From positions 1-49,354 of the forward strand of contig SIBG01000023.1 of assembly GCA_009695305.1 (NCBI GenBank): a stretch of 49,354 nucleotides of DNA. Direction: 5' to 3'. Below the pieces are notes generated by a model. The model was not told where the DNA came from, did no database searches, and worked only from the letters and a program-made list of their open reading frames with translations. Shown in pieces: positions 16,966 through 25,538 of the stretch; within the stretch, counting starts at the first letter, position 1; every line of letters begins with the position of its first letter. The translations under genes and the position numbers were made by a program. The DNA is from Opitutus sp. GTDB lineage: Bacteria > Verrucomicrobiota > Verrucomicrobiia > Opitutales > Opitutaceae.

Positions 16966-18186
16966 ATGAAACTCCACCACACCCTGCTGCTCGCCGCCCT
17001 CGCCGCCCCGTTTGCGTTCGGGCAGCGCTCGACCCTGATCGCTCCCGTCCCCGCAGCCGCCTCGCCCGCCGCGAAGGCCGCGCTCGCCGAAATCGACGCC
17101 GCCCACCTCGCGCTCGGTCCGCAACCCAGCGGGTTTTTCGAGGGCAAGACGCGCACCCAGCTCGCGACGATGCACGAGACGAACCAGCTGAAGATCCGCG
17201 AAGTCGCGGAGCGTTTCTACCGCGAAAATCCCGCCGATCCGCTTCGCTGGGAAGCGGTGCTGCATATGATCATGATCAAGCCGGACTTTGTCACCGGCTT
17301 CAAACCGGGCTTCGACCAGATTAAGCCCGGCGAGAAGACCACCGACTACTACCTCATCGACGAAGCGCCGAAGGCCGCGTGGGAAAAAAAGCTCGCCGAG
17401 TATGACGCCGCGCTACGCGTCGCGAAAGATGTGCCGCCGGAGGTGCTCGAATACCGGCTCTATCTCGAGATGTCGCGCAGTCTGGCCACCGCGGCGCGCG
17501 AGGGTCCGGCAGCCATCGGCCGCGCCGAGAAGCAGGTCGACGCGCTGGCCGTGCAGTTTCCCACGGGCAAGATTCCGCTGCGTGCCTACCTCACGCTTTT
17601 CGCCAAGAAAGTGGCCGCCGGCGGCGACACAGCCGAGGAGATCTGGGGGCGGCTGTCCGCGAGTCCCAACACCCTGGTGCGCGAGCGCGCGGAGGGTGAA
17701 TTGCGCAAGATCGAGACGGAGCGCCGGCCACTGGAGTTGGCCTTCACCGCGGTCGACGGCCGCGCGGTCGACGTCGCGAAGTTGCGGGGCAAGGTTGTGC
17801 TCGTGGATTTCTGGGCGACTTGGTGCGGCCCGTGCATCGCCGAGCTGCCGAACGTCAAGCAGGTCTACGCTGCTTATCACGACAAGGGGTTCGAAATCGT
17901 CGGCGTCTCGCTCGAAAACGGCCGGCTGCTCCCCGCCGACACCGTCGCGCAGACCGCGGAGAAGATGACCAAGGCCGCCAAGGTGCTCACCGATTTCACG
18001 GCGAAGAACGAGATGCCCTGGCCGCAATACTTCGACGGCAAGCATTGGAAGAACGACCTCTCCACGCGCTTCTCGATCAATTCCATCCCCGCGATGTTTC
18101 TGCTCGATCAAGACGGCAAGGTCGTCTCGACCAATGCGCGCGGTGCAATGTTGGAGAAAGAAGTGAAGCGACTGCTGAAGTTGTGA
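16966..18186 (+). CDS. TlpA-family thioredoxin-like disulfide reductase
   Basis: A 406-residue exported protein. The signal peptide is LLLAALAAPFAFG. The helical N-terminal domain (about 25-250) includes FYRENPADPLRWEAVL, KPDFVTGFKPGFD and LIDEAPKAAWEKK. The thioredoxin domain follows from LAFTAVDGRAVDVAKLRGK, with WCGPC (Cys287, Cys290), SIPAMFLLDQDGKV and EVKRLLKL. Its last third is nearly identical at DNA level to the gene at 28453 and the remnant at 45522; one 45-bp run is shared exactly by all three. It is paired with the receptor ending 46 bp upstream. Its role is probably periplasmic disulfide reduction linked to that receptor. Confidence 0.93.
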   Translation: MKLHHTLLLAALAAPFAFGQRSTLIAPVPAAASPAAKAALAEIDAAHLALGPQPSGFFEGKTRTQLATMHETNQLKIREVAERFYRENPADPLRWEAVLHMIMIKPDFVTGFKPGFDQIKPGEKTTDYYLIDEAPKAAWEKKLAEYDAALRVAKDVPPEVLEYRLYLEMSRSLATAAREGPAAIGRAEKQVDALAVQFPTGKIPLRAYLTLFAKKVAAGGDTAEEIWGRLSASPNTLVRERAEGELRKIETERRPLELAFTAVDGRAVDVAKLRGKVVLVDFWATWCGPCIAELPNVKQVYAAYHDKGFEIVGVSLENGRLLPADTVAQTAEKMTKAAKVLTDFTAKNEMPWPQYFDGKHWKNDLSTRFSINSIPAMFLLDQDGKVVSTNARGAMLEKEVKRLLKL

Positions 18187-18455
18187 TGGTTGTGGCGGCT
18201 GGGTGCTCGGCGTCGACGTGGCCAAGCTTAGGTAGGGGCGAGGCAGTCCGTTTCGTGCGCTGGATGGCTTGAGGTTTCTTCCCTCCGTGGGAGCGAGCTT
18301 GCTCGCTCCCACGAGATGAACGCTCGCAGCATCGGTTCCGCTGCTGCCTTGAAGTTGGCCTGGAGCGTGCCCACAGTCGCGCCCGCTGCGGTGGACTCTG
18401 CCCTGCGGCGAGCCGCTTTCCCTGACCCGCGCCTGCAACTCCAATCACCCTCCGC
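18187..18455. other. Spacer before the OPT transporter gene
   Basis: A 269-bp gap with no supportable gene. It contains a REP-like palindrome (18287-18312). The transporter promoter presumably lies to the right of it, but no clear boxes were found. Confidence 0.4.
18287..18312. repeat. REP-like palindrome
   Basis: Perfect 12-bp arms (gtgggagcgagc / gctcgctcccac) with a 2-nt loop. The core gggagcga recurs as arms at 46323-46345. The motif resembles REP elements known from Pseudomonas. Confidence 0.85.
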
Positions 18456-20288
18456 ATGTCAGCTGATCCTTCCTCCCCGTCTCCCGTCACCAACGCCAAG
18501 CCCGACCCGGAGACCGAGTGGCTGGCCCGCACGTATCGCCCGAACGAGGTCAACCTCACCATCCGCGCGGTGACCGTCGGCATGCTGATCGGCGGTGCGA
18601 TGTGCCTCTCCAACCTCTACGTTTTCTTCAAGACCGGCTGGAGCATGGGCGTGACACTCACCGCGTGCATCCTCGCGTTCGGCGCGTTTCAGGCGCTGCA
18701 GGCGCTGCGCATCGTGAAGAAACCTCTCACCGTCCTCGAGAACAACGCGCTCACCACGGTCGCGTCGGGCGCGGGCTACATGACGGGCGGCGGCAACATG
18801 GCGGCGTTTGGCGCGCTGCTGATGGTCACGACCATGCGGCCGCCGTCGCTGCCGATGATCGCGTGGTTCGCGCTGATCGCGGCGCTGGGCGTGTTTGCCG
18901 CCATTCCGATCAAGCGCCAGCTCATCAACCGCGAGGGCCTGGCGTTTCCCACCGGCACGGCCACGGCCGAGACGATCAAGTCGATCCATGACGCCGCGGC
19001 GGGCGGCGGCGCGAGCAAGGCGGCCTGGCTCGCGGGGGCCGCGATCTTCGGCGCGGTGCTCGCGTGGTTCCGCGATGCGTGGAAGATGATTCCCGGCACC
19101 TTCGGCGTGCCGATCTCGCTCGCCGGCAAGTCGCTCGCGGAGTGGACGCTCTCGTTCAAGGCCGAGGTCGTGCTGCTCGGCGGCGGCGCGCTCATGAGTT
19201 TTCGCACCGGCTGGTCGCTGCTGCTCGGGGGCGTGCTGACCTACGCGGTGCTCGCGCCGGCGCTTTTGGCCCACGGCTTCATCACCAGCGTCAGCTACAA
19301 GGCCATCGTCGCGTGGACGCTGTGGCCGGGCGCCGCGATTCTCGTGGCGTCCGGGCTCACCTCGTTCGCCTTCGACTACAAGAGTGTCGCGCGCTCGTTC
19401 ACCGGCCTCACGCGCATCTTCAGCCGGAACAAGGAAGCCGACACCGGCATCGCGGCCATCGAGTGCCCCGATTGGTGGTTTCCGACGGGCTTCCTGATCC
19501 TCGGCCCGCTCGTGGTCCTGCTCATGGCGTGGCTCTTCCAGATCCCGTGGTGGGCCGGCGTTATCGCCGTGCCGCTGGCAGTGCTGATGGGTTTCGTGGC
19601 GGCGCGGGTCACCGGCGAGACCGACGTCACGCCGACCAAGTCCCTCGGTCCCGTCACGCAGCTGCTCTACGGCGTGATCACGCCGGGCAATCTCTCGGGC
19701 AACATCATGTCGGCGAACGTCACCGGCGGCATCGGCCTGCACGCCGCCGATCTGCTGACGACGCTCAAGACCGGCTGGCTGCTCGGCGCGAAGCCGCGGC
19801 ACCAACTCTACGCGCAGCTCTTCGGCGTCGTGGCCGGCGCCGCAGTCGTCGTGCCGGCGTTCAACCTCATCATTCCCGATCCCAGCGTGCTCGGCGGCGA
19901 GACGTGGCCGGCGCCGTCGTGCGTCGTGTGGGCCGGCGTGTCCAAGGCGTTCTCCGGCGGAATCGGCGCGCTGCTGCCGTCGTCGAAAACCGCGATCATG
20001 GTCGGACTCGCGCTCGGCGTGGCGCTCGCGCTGTTGGAGAAATTTGCGCCGCGTCCGCTCAAGCCGTTCGTGCCGTCGGCCTCGGGCATCGGCATCGCGA
20101 TGGTCGTGCCGGGCAGCAACAGCATTGCGATGTTCCTCGGCGCGGCGATCGCGGAAGCCGTCCGCCGGGTGCGCCCCGCGCTCGCCGAGAAGACGGTCGT
20201 GCCCGTCGCCTCGGGCCTCATCGCGGGCGAAAGCCTCATGGGCATAGTCATCGCGCTGCTGATCGTCAGCGGCGTGATCGCCAAGTGA
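18456..20288 (+). CDS. OPT-family oligopeptide transporter
   Basis: A 610-residue inner-membrane protein of the OPT superfamily, whose members take up oligopeptides or metal chelates by secondary transport. I count roughly 14-16 hydrophobic segments. Family features include NEVNLTIRAVTVGMLIGGAM near the N-terminus, NREGLAFPTGTATAETIKS (about 153-171), and the second-half region GNIMSANVTGGIGLHAADLL. The length is normal for bacterial OPT proteins. It stands alone between the third receptor-TlpA pair and the second sigma/FecR pair. In this setting it would fit as the inner-membrane step for peptides released from imported ligands. The substrate is not shown by sequence, and a metal-chelate role is the main alternative. 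Confidence 0.92.
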   Translation: MSADPSSPSPVTNAKPDPETEWLARTYRPNEVNLTIRAVTVGMLIGGAMCLSNLYVFFKTGWSMGVTLTACILAFGAFQALQALRIVKKPLTVLENNALTTVASGAGYMTGGGNMAAFGALLMVTTMRPPSLPMIAWFALIAALGVFAAIPIKRQLINREGLAFPTGTATAETIKSIHDAAAGGGASKAAWLAGAAIFGAVLAWFRDAWKMIPGTFGVPISLAGKSLAEWTLSFKAEVVLLGGGALMSFRTGWSLLLGGVLTYAVLAPALLAHGFITSVSYKAIVAWTLWPGAAILVASGLTSFAFDYKSVARSFTGLTRIFSRNKEADTGIAAIECPDWWFPTGFLILGPLVVLLMAWLFQIPWWAGVIAVPLAVLMGFVAARVTGETDVTPTKSLGPVTQLLYGVITPGNLSGNIMSANVTGGIGLHAADLLTTLKTGWLLGAKPRHQLYAQLFGVVAGAAVVVPAFNLIIPDPSVLGGETWPAPSCVVWAGVSKAFSGGIGALLPSSKTAIMVGLALGVALALLEKFAPRPLKPFVPSASGIGIAMVVPGSNSIAMFLGAAIAEAVRRVRPALAEKTVVPVASGLIAGESLMGIVIALLIVSGVIAK

Positions 20289-20451
20289 TCGGTTCGCACC
20301 AATGAACGGGAGAAGAAAGTCAGGCGATTTCTTCGGAACGGGCTGGGGGGGTCGGCCTTCTCGTTTGTCATGAGGGGTGACAGCCGATGACCGCCACTCG
20401 CACATTCCACCCTTCCTTCGGGCCGCGCCGGTGGTAGGACACTGCCCCCCG

Positions 20452-21015
20452 ATGCCCGAGCCCGACTCACGCCCCCGCGATTTTGCGTCGCTCTACCGCG
20501 CGACCCTCGCGCCGCTGCGTCGTTATCTGGCCCGGCTGCTGGGCAACCGATCCGATGCGCAGGATGTGGCGCACGACGCCTATGCGCGGGTCTACCGCAC
20601 CATGGAGAAGGAGGCGGTCGGGCGGCCCGAGGGCCTGCTCTTCACGACGGCGCGCCGCCTTGCCATCAACCAACTCAAGCGCCGCGACCACTCGCCGGTC
20701 CAGAGCGCCGAGAGCAACATCATCGAACTCTCTCCCGCTCAGGCGCCCGGCATTGAGCGGGTGGTCATGGCGCGCCAGGAATGGGCAGCCACCGAGGCGG
20801 CGATCGCGCGCCTGCCCCCGGGTTGCCGCGCGGTCTTTCTGCTCTGCAAATTCGATGGTCTCACGCATCCCGCCGCGGCCGCCCGGCTCGGCATCTCGCC
20901 CAAGACCGTCGAAAAACAACATGCGCGCGCCCTCCGGCTCCTGCGCGCCTCGCTCCGCTACGATGACGACCCCCGCGCCGAAACCACCGGCCACACCGGT
21001 GCCGCCGGCCGCTAA
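20452..21015 (+). CDS. ECF RNA polymerase sigma factor (FecI-like)
   Basis: A 187-residue ECF sigma factor. Region 2 is at about 12-75 (NRSDAQDVAHDAYARVYRTM, LLFTTARRLAINQLKRRD). Region 4 is at about 110-170 (LPPGCRAVFLLCKFDGLTHP, AARLGISPKTVEKQHARALR). ATG 20452 is chosen over an in-frame ATG at 20377, which adds 25 residues lacking sigma features. It is followed 4 bp later by a FecR-like gene and then by an STN-bearing receptor, the complete FecI-FecR-FecA order. It therefore most likely responds to ligand binding at the 22116 receptor and drives that receptor operon. Confidence 0.93.
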   Translation: MPEPDSRPRDFASLYRATLAPLRRYLARLLGNRSDAQDVAHDAYARVYRTMEKEAVGRPEGLLFTTARRLAINQLKRRDHSPVQSAESNIIELSPAQAPGIERVVMARQEWAATEAAIARLPPGCRAVFLLCKFDGLTHPAAAARLGISPKTVEKQHARALRLLRASLRYDDDPRAETTGHTGAAGR

Positions 21016-21019
21016 CGCC

Positions 21020-22021
21020 ATGTCCTCTCTCCGCACGTTCTTTCGTGAAGAAATCGACCGGCAGGCCTCCGTCTGGACGGCGCGCCTTGAGGCCGGTCCG
21101 TTGAACGACGCCGACCGCACTGCGCTCGCCGCGTGGCTCGAGGCCGAGCCCGAACACCGCTGGGCGCTCTCACGCTATCGGGAAATGTGCGCGCAACTCA
21201 CCGCCCAGATTCCGGTGCTCACTGACGCCGATGAAGTCAACGCGCTCGTCGCCCGCGTCGCCACGCGCCACCGCTGGCGCCGCGTCTCCACGCGCGTGCT
21301 CGCCGCCGCCGCGGTTGTGGCGCTTGCCGCCGGTGTCTGGCACCTGCTGCCGGAGAAAATGGAAACGCGCCCCGCCGAGCGCCGCGCGCTCGCGCTCGCC
21401 GATGGTTCGCGCGTCGAGCTCAACGCGCAGACCCAGCTCCAGATTTCCCTCGGGCGCCACGAACGCCGCGTGACGCTGGTGCGCGGCGAGGCGTTTTTCC
21501 GCGTGGCGCACGATCCGGCGCGCCCGTTCTTCGTCGCAACGCCGGCCGGCGCGGTGCGCGTGACCGGCACCGTGTTCAACGTTCGCGCGACCGCGGCCGG
21601 CCGTGCCGAAGTCACCGTGCTCGAAGGCACCGTGCAGGTGCAGCCGGCCGCTGCGGCCGAGGCGGCGAAGACCTCCGCGCCGGTGCCGCTGGCCGCGGGC
21701 GCCCAGGCCGTGGTCAGCGGCTCGGGCGTCACCGTGTGCGCGCTTTCCGCCGAGGCGGTGCAAAACGTCACGGCGTGGCGCGTGGGGCAGGCCGCGTTTG
21801 AGTCCGAGCCGCTCGCCGCCGCCCTCGATCGATTTGCCGCCTATCACACTCAACTCATCACCGTGGCGGCCGATGCCGCCGCGCTGCGCGTGGGCGGTCG
21901 CTACAGCCTCGACGACCTCGACGGTTTTCTTGCCGCCGTCGAGCAGTCACTCCCCGTCAGCGTCGTCCACGGCGCCGACGGTTCCGTGCGCGTCGTGGCG
22001 CGCCCGCGCACCCGCCTCTGA
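21020..22021 (+). CDS. FecR-like anti-sigma regulator
   Basis: A 333-residue inner-membrane regulator. The cytoplasmic N-terminus (FREEIDRQASVWTARLEAGP, ALAAWLEAEPEHRWAL) is a DUF4880-like sigma-binding region. One membrane helix lies near 90-112 (VLAAAAVVALAAGVWHLL). The periplasmic FecR domain is about 125-230 (LADGSRVELNAQTQLQI, RRVTLVRGEAFFRVAHD, VRVTGTVFNVRA). The C-terminal part (about 255-330; QAAFESEPLAAALDRFAAYH, GGRYSLDDLDGFLAAVEQSL) is STN-like. ATG 21020 is 4 bp after the sigma stop; the longer in-frame reading from 20483 is a shadow of the sigma gene. It should relay the state of the STN domain of the 22116 receptor to the sigma factor. Confidence 0.93.
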   Translation: MSSLRTFFREEIDRQASVWTARLEAGPLNDADRTALAAWLEAEPEHRWALSRYREMCAQLTAQIPVLTDADEVNALVARVATRHRWRRVSTRVLAAAAVVALAAGVWHLLPEKMETRPAERRALALADGSRVELNAQTQLQISLGRHERRVTLVRGEAFFRVAHDPARPFFVATPAGAVRVTGTVFNVRATAAGRAEVTVLEGTVQVQPAAAAEAAKTSAPVPLAAGAQAVVSGSGVTVCALSAEAVQNVTAWRVGQAAFESEPLAAALDRFAAYHTQLITVAADAAALRVGGRYSLDDLDGFLAAVEQSLPVSVVHGADGSVRVVARPRTRL

Positions 22022-22115
22022 CGAAATTCTTTCCCGCGACGGGGGGCGCTACGCTTCCCAATTGTCGTAACCAATAACGGGCGAAACCCAGCGCCCGACT
22101 CCCCTCCAACACACC

Positions 22116-25100
22116 ATGCAACTCATACGATTCCGCCTAGTGGTCGCGGGCGCGCTCGCGACCCTGTGCGGTGCGGCGTTCGCCGCCCCGGTTAGATTTG
22201 AGATCAAGGCCCAACCGGCACCCGCCGCGTTGCTGGCCTTCTCCAAGCAGGCTGCCGTCGAGGTGGTCTTTTCCGCCGACGATCTCAAGGAGGTCCGGGC
22301 CAACGAAGTCATCGGCCAGTTCGAGCCCGACGACGCGATGGCGCGTCTGCTCCGTGACACCGGCTTCGCCGCCCACCGCAACGGCGGGGGCAAGTTCGTG
22401 GTCACGGCCGCGCCCGCCACGACTGCGGCTCCGGTCACGGCGGCTGGGTCCGTGCGCGGAACGCTGGGGTGGGGCGACGGCCGCCCGGCGGCCGGCGTCT
22501 TGGTCGTCGTTAGCGAAAACGGGCAGGCGGTGAAGACGGACAAGTATGGGGAGTATTTTTTCCCGTCCCTCAAGGCCGGCACCTACCTGCTGATCGCGAC
22601 GGCGGACGGCTACCAGACCCTCCATATTGCGGACGTCTCGGTGCGCGCCCGCGAGGATCTCACGCTCACCGGGCAGACCATGCGCAAGGCCGTCGATGTC
22701 ACCAAGCTCGAGCCCTATCTCGTCCGGGCCGATGCCGCGACCATGCTCGATCCCTACGAGGTCGCGAGCAACCGCGTGCAACCGTTCCAGAGCGCCAACG
22801 TGGACCTGCCCCGCACGATGAACGACGCCCAGCCCTATCTGATCTTCGAGCGCCGCGCCATCGAGCAGTCGGGCGCGACCAGCGTGGAGGCGTTTCTGCG
22901 GCAGCGCCTGACGATGGACACCACCGAGTCGCCCATGAACTACGGCGCCAACAACAGCAACTTCAGCTCCTTCAACCTGCGCGGCCTCGGCACCGATCAC
23001 ACCCTGGTCCTCATCGACGGGCGCCGGCCCGCCGACTACACCATCCTTACGGCCAGCTACCAAGCGGACATCAACGGCGTGCCGCTCGCCGCGATCGACC
23101 GCATCGAGGTGCTGCCGGCGTCTGCCTCCGGCATCTACGGCGCGAACGCCGTCGGCGGGGTCATCAACGTCGTGCTCCGTCGCAACTATGCCGGCGTGCA
23201 GGTCACCACCTCCTACAACAACACCTTCTCGAAGGACGCGCCCGTGCGCACGGCCAACTTCGCCGCCGGCCTGTCCCTCGAGGACGGCAAGACACAGGTC
23301 ATGGTCACCGGCAGCTATTCCGACACCCAAGTGCCGCTGATTCAGGACCGCAGCTTCGTGCGGGAGGGCATGGCGCTGATCCGGCAGAATTCGCCGTCGA
23401 CGTTTCTGCCGCCCAATTCGCAGCCGCTCGGCGCCACCCCAAACATCCGCAGCAACAACAACACGCCGCTCTTCGGTGCCGGCACGCCGGTCTTCACGAC
23501 GGTGCCGGTCGGTTTCGCTGGCGGCGACAAGGCCGCCACGCTGGCCGCGCTGCAAAGCAAAGCCGGCACCTACAACTACGATCTCGCCCCCACCCACCAA
23601 AACGGCGCCGCCCGCTATATGATCGGGTCGCCGGGCACGGTCACGGCGCAGCAGGTGAAATTCTCCCGGCAGTTCCGCCCATGGCTCGAGGCGTTCGTCG
23701 AATACCGCCGCAGCACCAATCTTAACCAGAACTCGGAGCAGACACCGTTTTCAGCCACGGCCAATTTCTCGATCGCCGCCACGGCGCCCACCAATCCCTT
23801 CGGCCAGGTGGTGCGCCTCTCGATCCCCTCTGACCCGCCGGGCGCGGTCGGCGAATTCGCCATCAAGGTCACGAGCCTCCGCGCCCTCGCCGGCGTGGTG
23901 GTCAACCTGCCCCGCGAATGGCGGGTGCATGCCGATGTCACATGGAACAACACCCGCACGAGCCAATCGCAGGTCGCGGTGAACACCACGCCGATGAACA
24001 ACGACTTCAACAGCGGCGTTCTGAATCCGTTCCGCGACACCGTCGCCTACCCGCTGGACCTCACGCCCTACCTCGGGCGGATCACGGTGGGCACGAAGAA
24101 CACGCTCGAGGAATACGCCTTCCGCACCGCCGGCCCGATCTGGTCGCTGCCCGCCGGCCCGATCAAGCTCGCCGCCACCTACAGCTACCGCAAGGAAGTC
24201 ATTCCCACCTACGTCCTCAACTACGTCTACAACTCCCCGCCGAATTCCTGGGTGGCGATCCCGGCGCGGAGCCGTGGCACGGACGCCGCTTATGCCGAGG
24301 TCTGGGTGCCAGTGGTGGGCGCCAAGAAGAACTGGCCGCTGCTGCGCCAACTCGACTTTCAGGTGGCGGGGCGCGACGAGCGTTTCAAGGTCACCACCGC
24401 CACCGCGCTCGTCATCCCGGGGACCAACATCGTCCGCAACAAGACCCGCTATGGCGCCGCCACGCCCACCTACGGCCTGCGTTACCGGCCGTTTCAAGAA
24501 CTGCTGTTGCGCGCGTCCTACAGCGAGGCTTTTCGCCCGCCCTCCTATAACCAGTCGGTGGCGACGCCCAACATCCTCTCGACGCGCGTGACCGATCCCA
24601 AGCGCGGCAACGCCTCGACCACCATTGCCTACACCTCGGGCACCAACCCCGACATCAAGCCCGAGTGGGGCCAGAACACGAACCTCGGCATCGTGTGGGA
24701 GCCGAAGAAGCTCCCGGGCCTGCGGGTGTCGGTCGATTACTCGAAAATCAAGAAGATCGACAACATCGCGACGCTCAGCGTGCAGAACGTGGTCAACTTC
24801 GAGGATTACCTGCCCGACCGCGTCGTGCGCGACAAGCCGACCGCCGGCGACCCGTTTTCCGTCGGTCCCATCACCTCGGTCGATGCGCGCAGCATGAACC
24901 TCAACCACGCACTGACCGAGAGCTACGACGCCTCGATCAACTACAGCCGCCACACCAAGGGCTGGGGTATCTGGAATTTCTGGAGTCAGGCGACCTCGTG
25001 GCAGCACTACCAGGTGCAGGCGACCGTCAACGCGCCGATGACCGAATACATCGGCACCCCGGGCTACGTGAAATTCAAGGCCAGCGCTGGCTTCAGTTGC

Positions 25101-25430
25101 GACTACAACCAGTGGACCTTTGGCTGGTCGGCGCGCTACGTGGGCTCCTCGCTTCAGCGCACCGCCTACGTGGCGCAGCAGGGTTCCGACCACATCCCGA
25201 GCCAGCACTACCACGACGTTTTTGTCGCCCGCCGCTTCCCGCAGGCGACCACCCGCGATGCCGCGTGGTGGCAGCGCGCCCTCAGCCGCTCCGAACTCCA
25301 GGTGGGTGTGCAGAACGTGCTCAACAAAACCCCACCCTTCGACGCCTACTACAGCCCCAATTACCTGATCAGCCGTTACGGCGACGCGCGGCTTGCCACC
25401 TATACGCTCACCGTGCGCAAGAATTTCTGA
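22116..25430 (+). CDS. TonB-dependent transducer/receptor with STN and carboxypeptidase-like domains
   Basis: A 1104-residue receptor with extra N-terminal modules. The signal peptide is VVAGALATLCGAAFAA. The STN signalling domain (about 26-90) has FEIKAQPAPAALLAFSKQAA and DDAMARLLRDTGFAAHRNGG. A carboxypeptidase-regulatory-like beta-sandwich (about 110-190) has GRPAAGVLVVVSENGQAVKT and YFFPSLKAGTYLLIA. The plug (about 245-360) has FNLRGLGTDHTLVLIDGRRP, AIDRIEVLPASASGIYG and AVGGVINVVLRRNY. The barrel ends TYTLTVRKNF with a terminal Phe. Sigma and FecR genes immediately upstream make this a FecA-type signalling receptor. Downstream are a PqqL-like M16 peptidase and a TlpA, suggesting a protein or peptide ligand that is cleaved and reduced after import. 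Confidence 0.96.
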   Translation: MQLIRFRLVVAGALATLCGAAFAAPVRFEIKAQPAPAALLAFSKQAAVEVVFSADDLKEVRANEVIGQFEPDDAMARLLRDTGFAAHRNGGGKFVVTAAPATTAAPVTAAGSVRGTLGWGDGRPAAGVLVVVSENGQAVKTDKYGEYFFPSLKAGTYLLIATADGYQTLHIADVSVRAREDLTLTGQTMRKAVDVTKLEPYLVRADAATMLDPYEVASNRVQPFQSANVDLPRTMNDAQPYLIFERRAIEQSGATSVEAFLRQRLTMDTTESPMNYGANNSNFSSFNLRGLGTDHTLVLIDGRRPADYTILTASYQADINGVPLAAIDRIEVLPASASGIYGANAVGGVINVVLRRNYAGVQVTTSYNNTFSKDAPVRTANFAAGLSLEDGKTQVMVTGSYSDTQVPLIQDRSFVREGMALIRQNSPSTFLPPNSQPLGATPNIRSNNNTPLFGAGTPVFTTVPVGFAGGDKAATLAALQSKAGTYNYDLAPTHQNGAARYMIGSPGTVTAQQVKFSRQFRPWLEAFVEYRRSTNLNQNSEQTPFSATANFSIAATAPTNPFGQVVRLSIPSDPPGAVGEFAIKVTSLRALAGVVVNLPREWRVHADVTWNNTRTSQSQVAVNTTPMNNDFNSGVLNPFRDTVAYPLDLTPYLGRITVGTKNTLEEYAFRTAGPIWSLPAGPIKLAATYSYRKEVIPTYVLNYVYNSPPNSWVAIPARSRGTDAAYAEVWVPVVGAKKNWPLLRQLDFQVAGRDERFKVTTATALVIPGTNIVRNKTRYGAATPTYGLRYRPFQELLLRASYSEAFRPPSYNQSVATPNILSTRVTDPKRGNASTTIAYTSGTNPDIKPEWGQNTNLGIVWEPKKLPGLRVSVDYSKIKKIDNIATLSVQNVVNFEDYLPDRVVRDKPTAGDPFSVGPITSVDARSMNLNHALTESYDASINYSRHTKGWGIWNFWSQATSWQHYQVQATVNAPMTEYIGTPGYVKFKASAGFSCDYNQWTFGWSARYVGSSLQRTAYVAQQGSDHIPSQHYHDVFVARRFPQATTRDAAWWQRALSRSELQVGVQNVLNKTPPFDAYYSPNYLISRYGDARLATYTLTVRKNF

Positions 25431-25538
25431 GACCAACCGGAAACTGGCGGGCCAGCCGCCAACCGTTCACTGCCGTTCTCTGCCGTTTGCGTGCTCCGTG
25501 GCGCAGCACCGCGGCACCCCTGATCCACTCTCCACCGC

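Noticed and set aside
20483..21019. A longer N-terminus for the FecR-like gene starting inside the sigma gene
   Set aside because: The extra residues are an out-of-frame reading of the sigma factor; ATG 21020 gives the normal FecR start.
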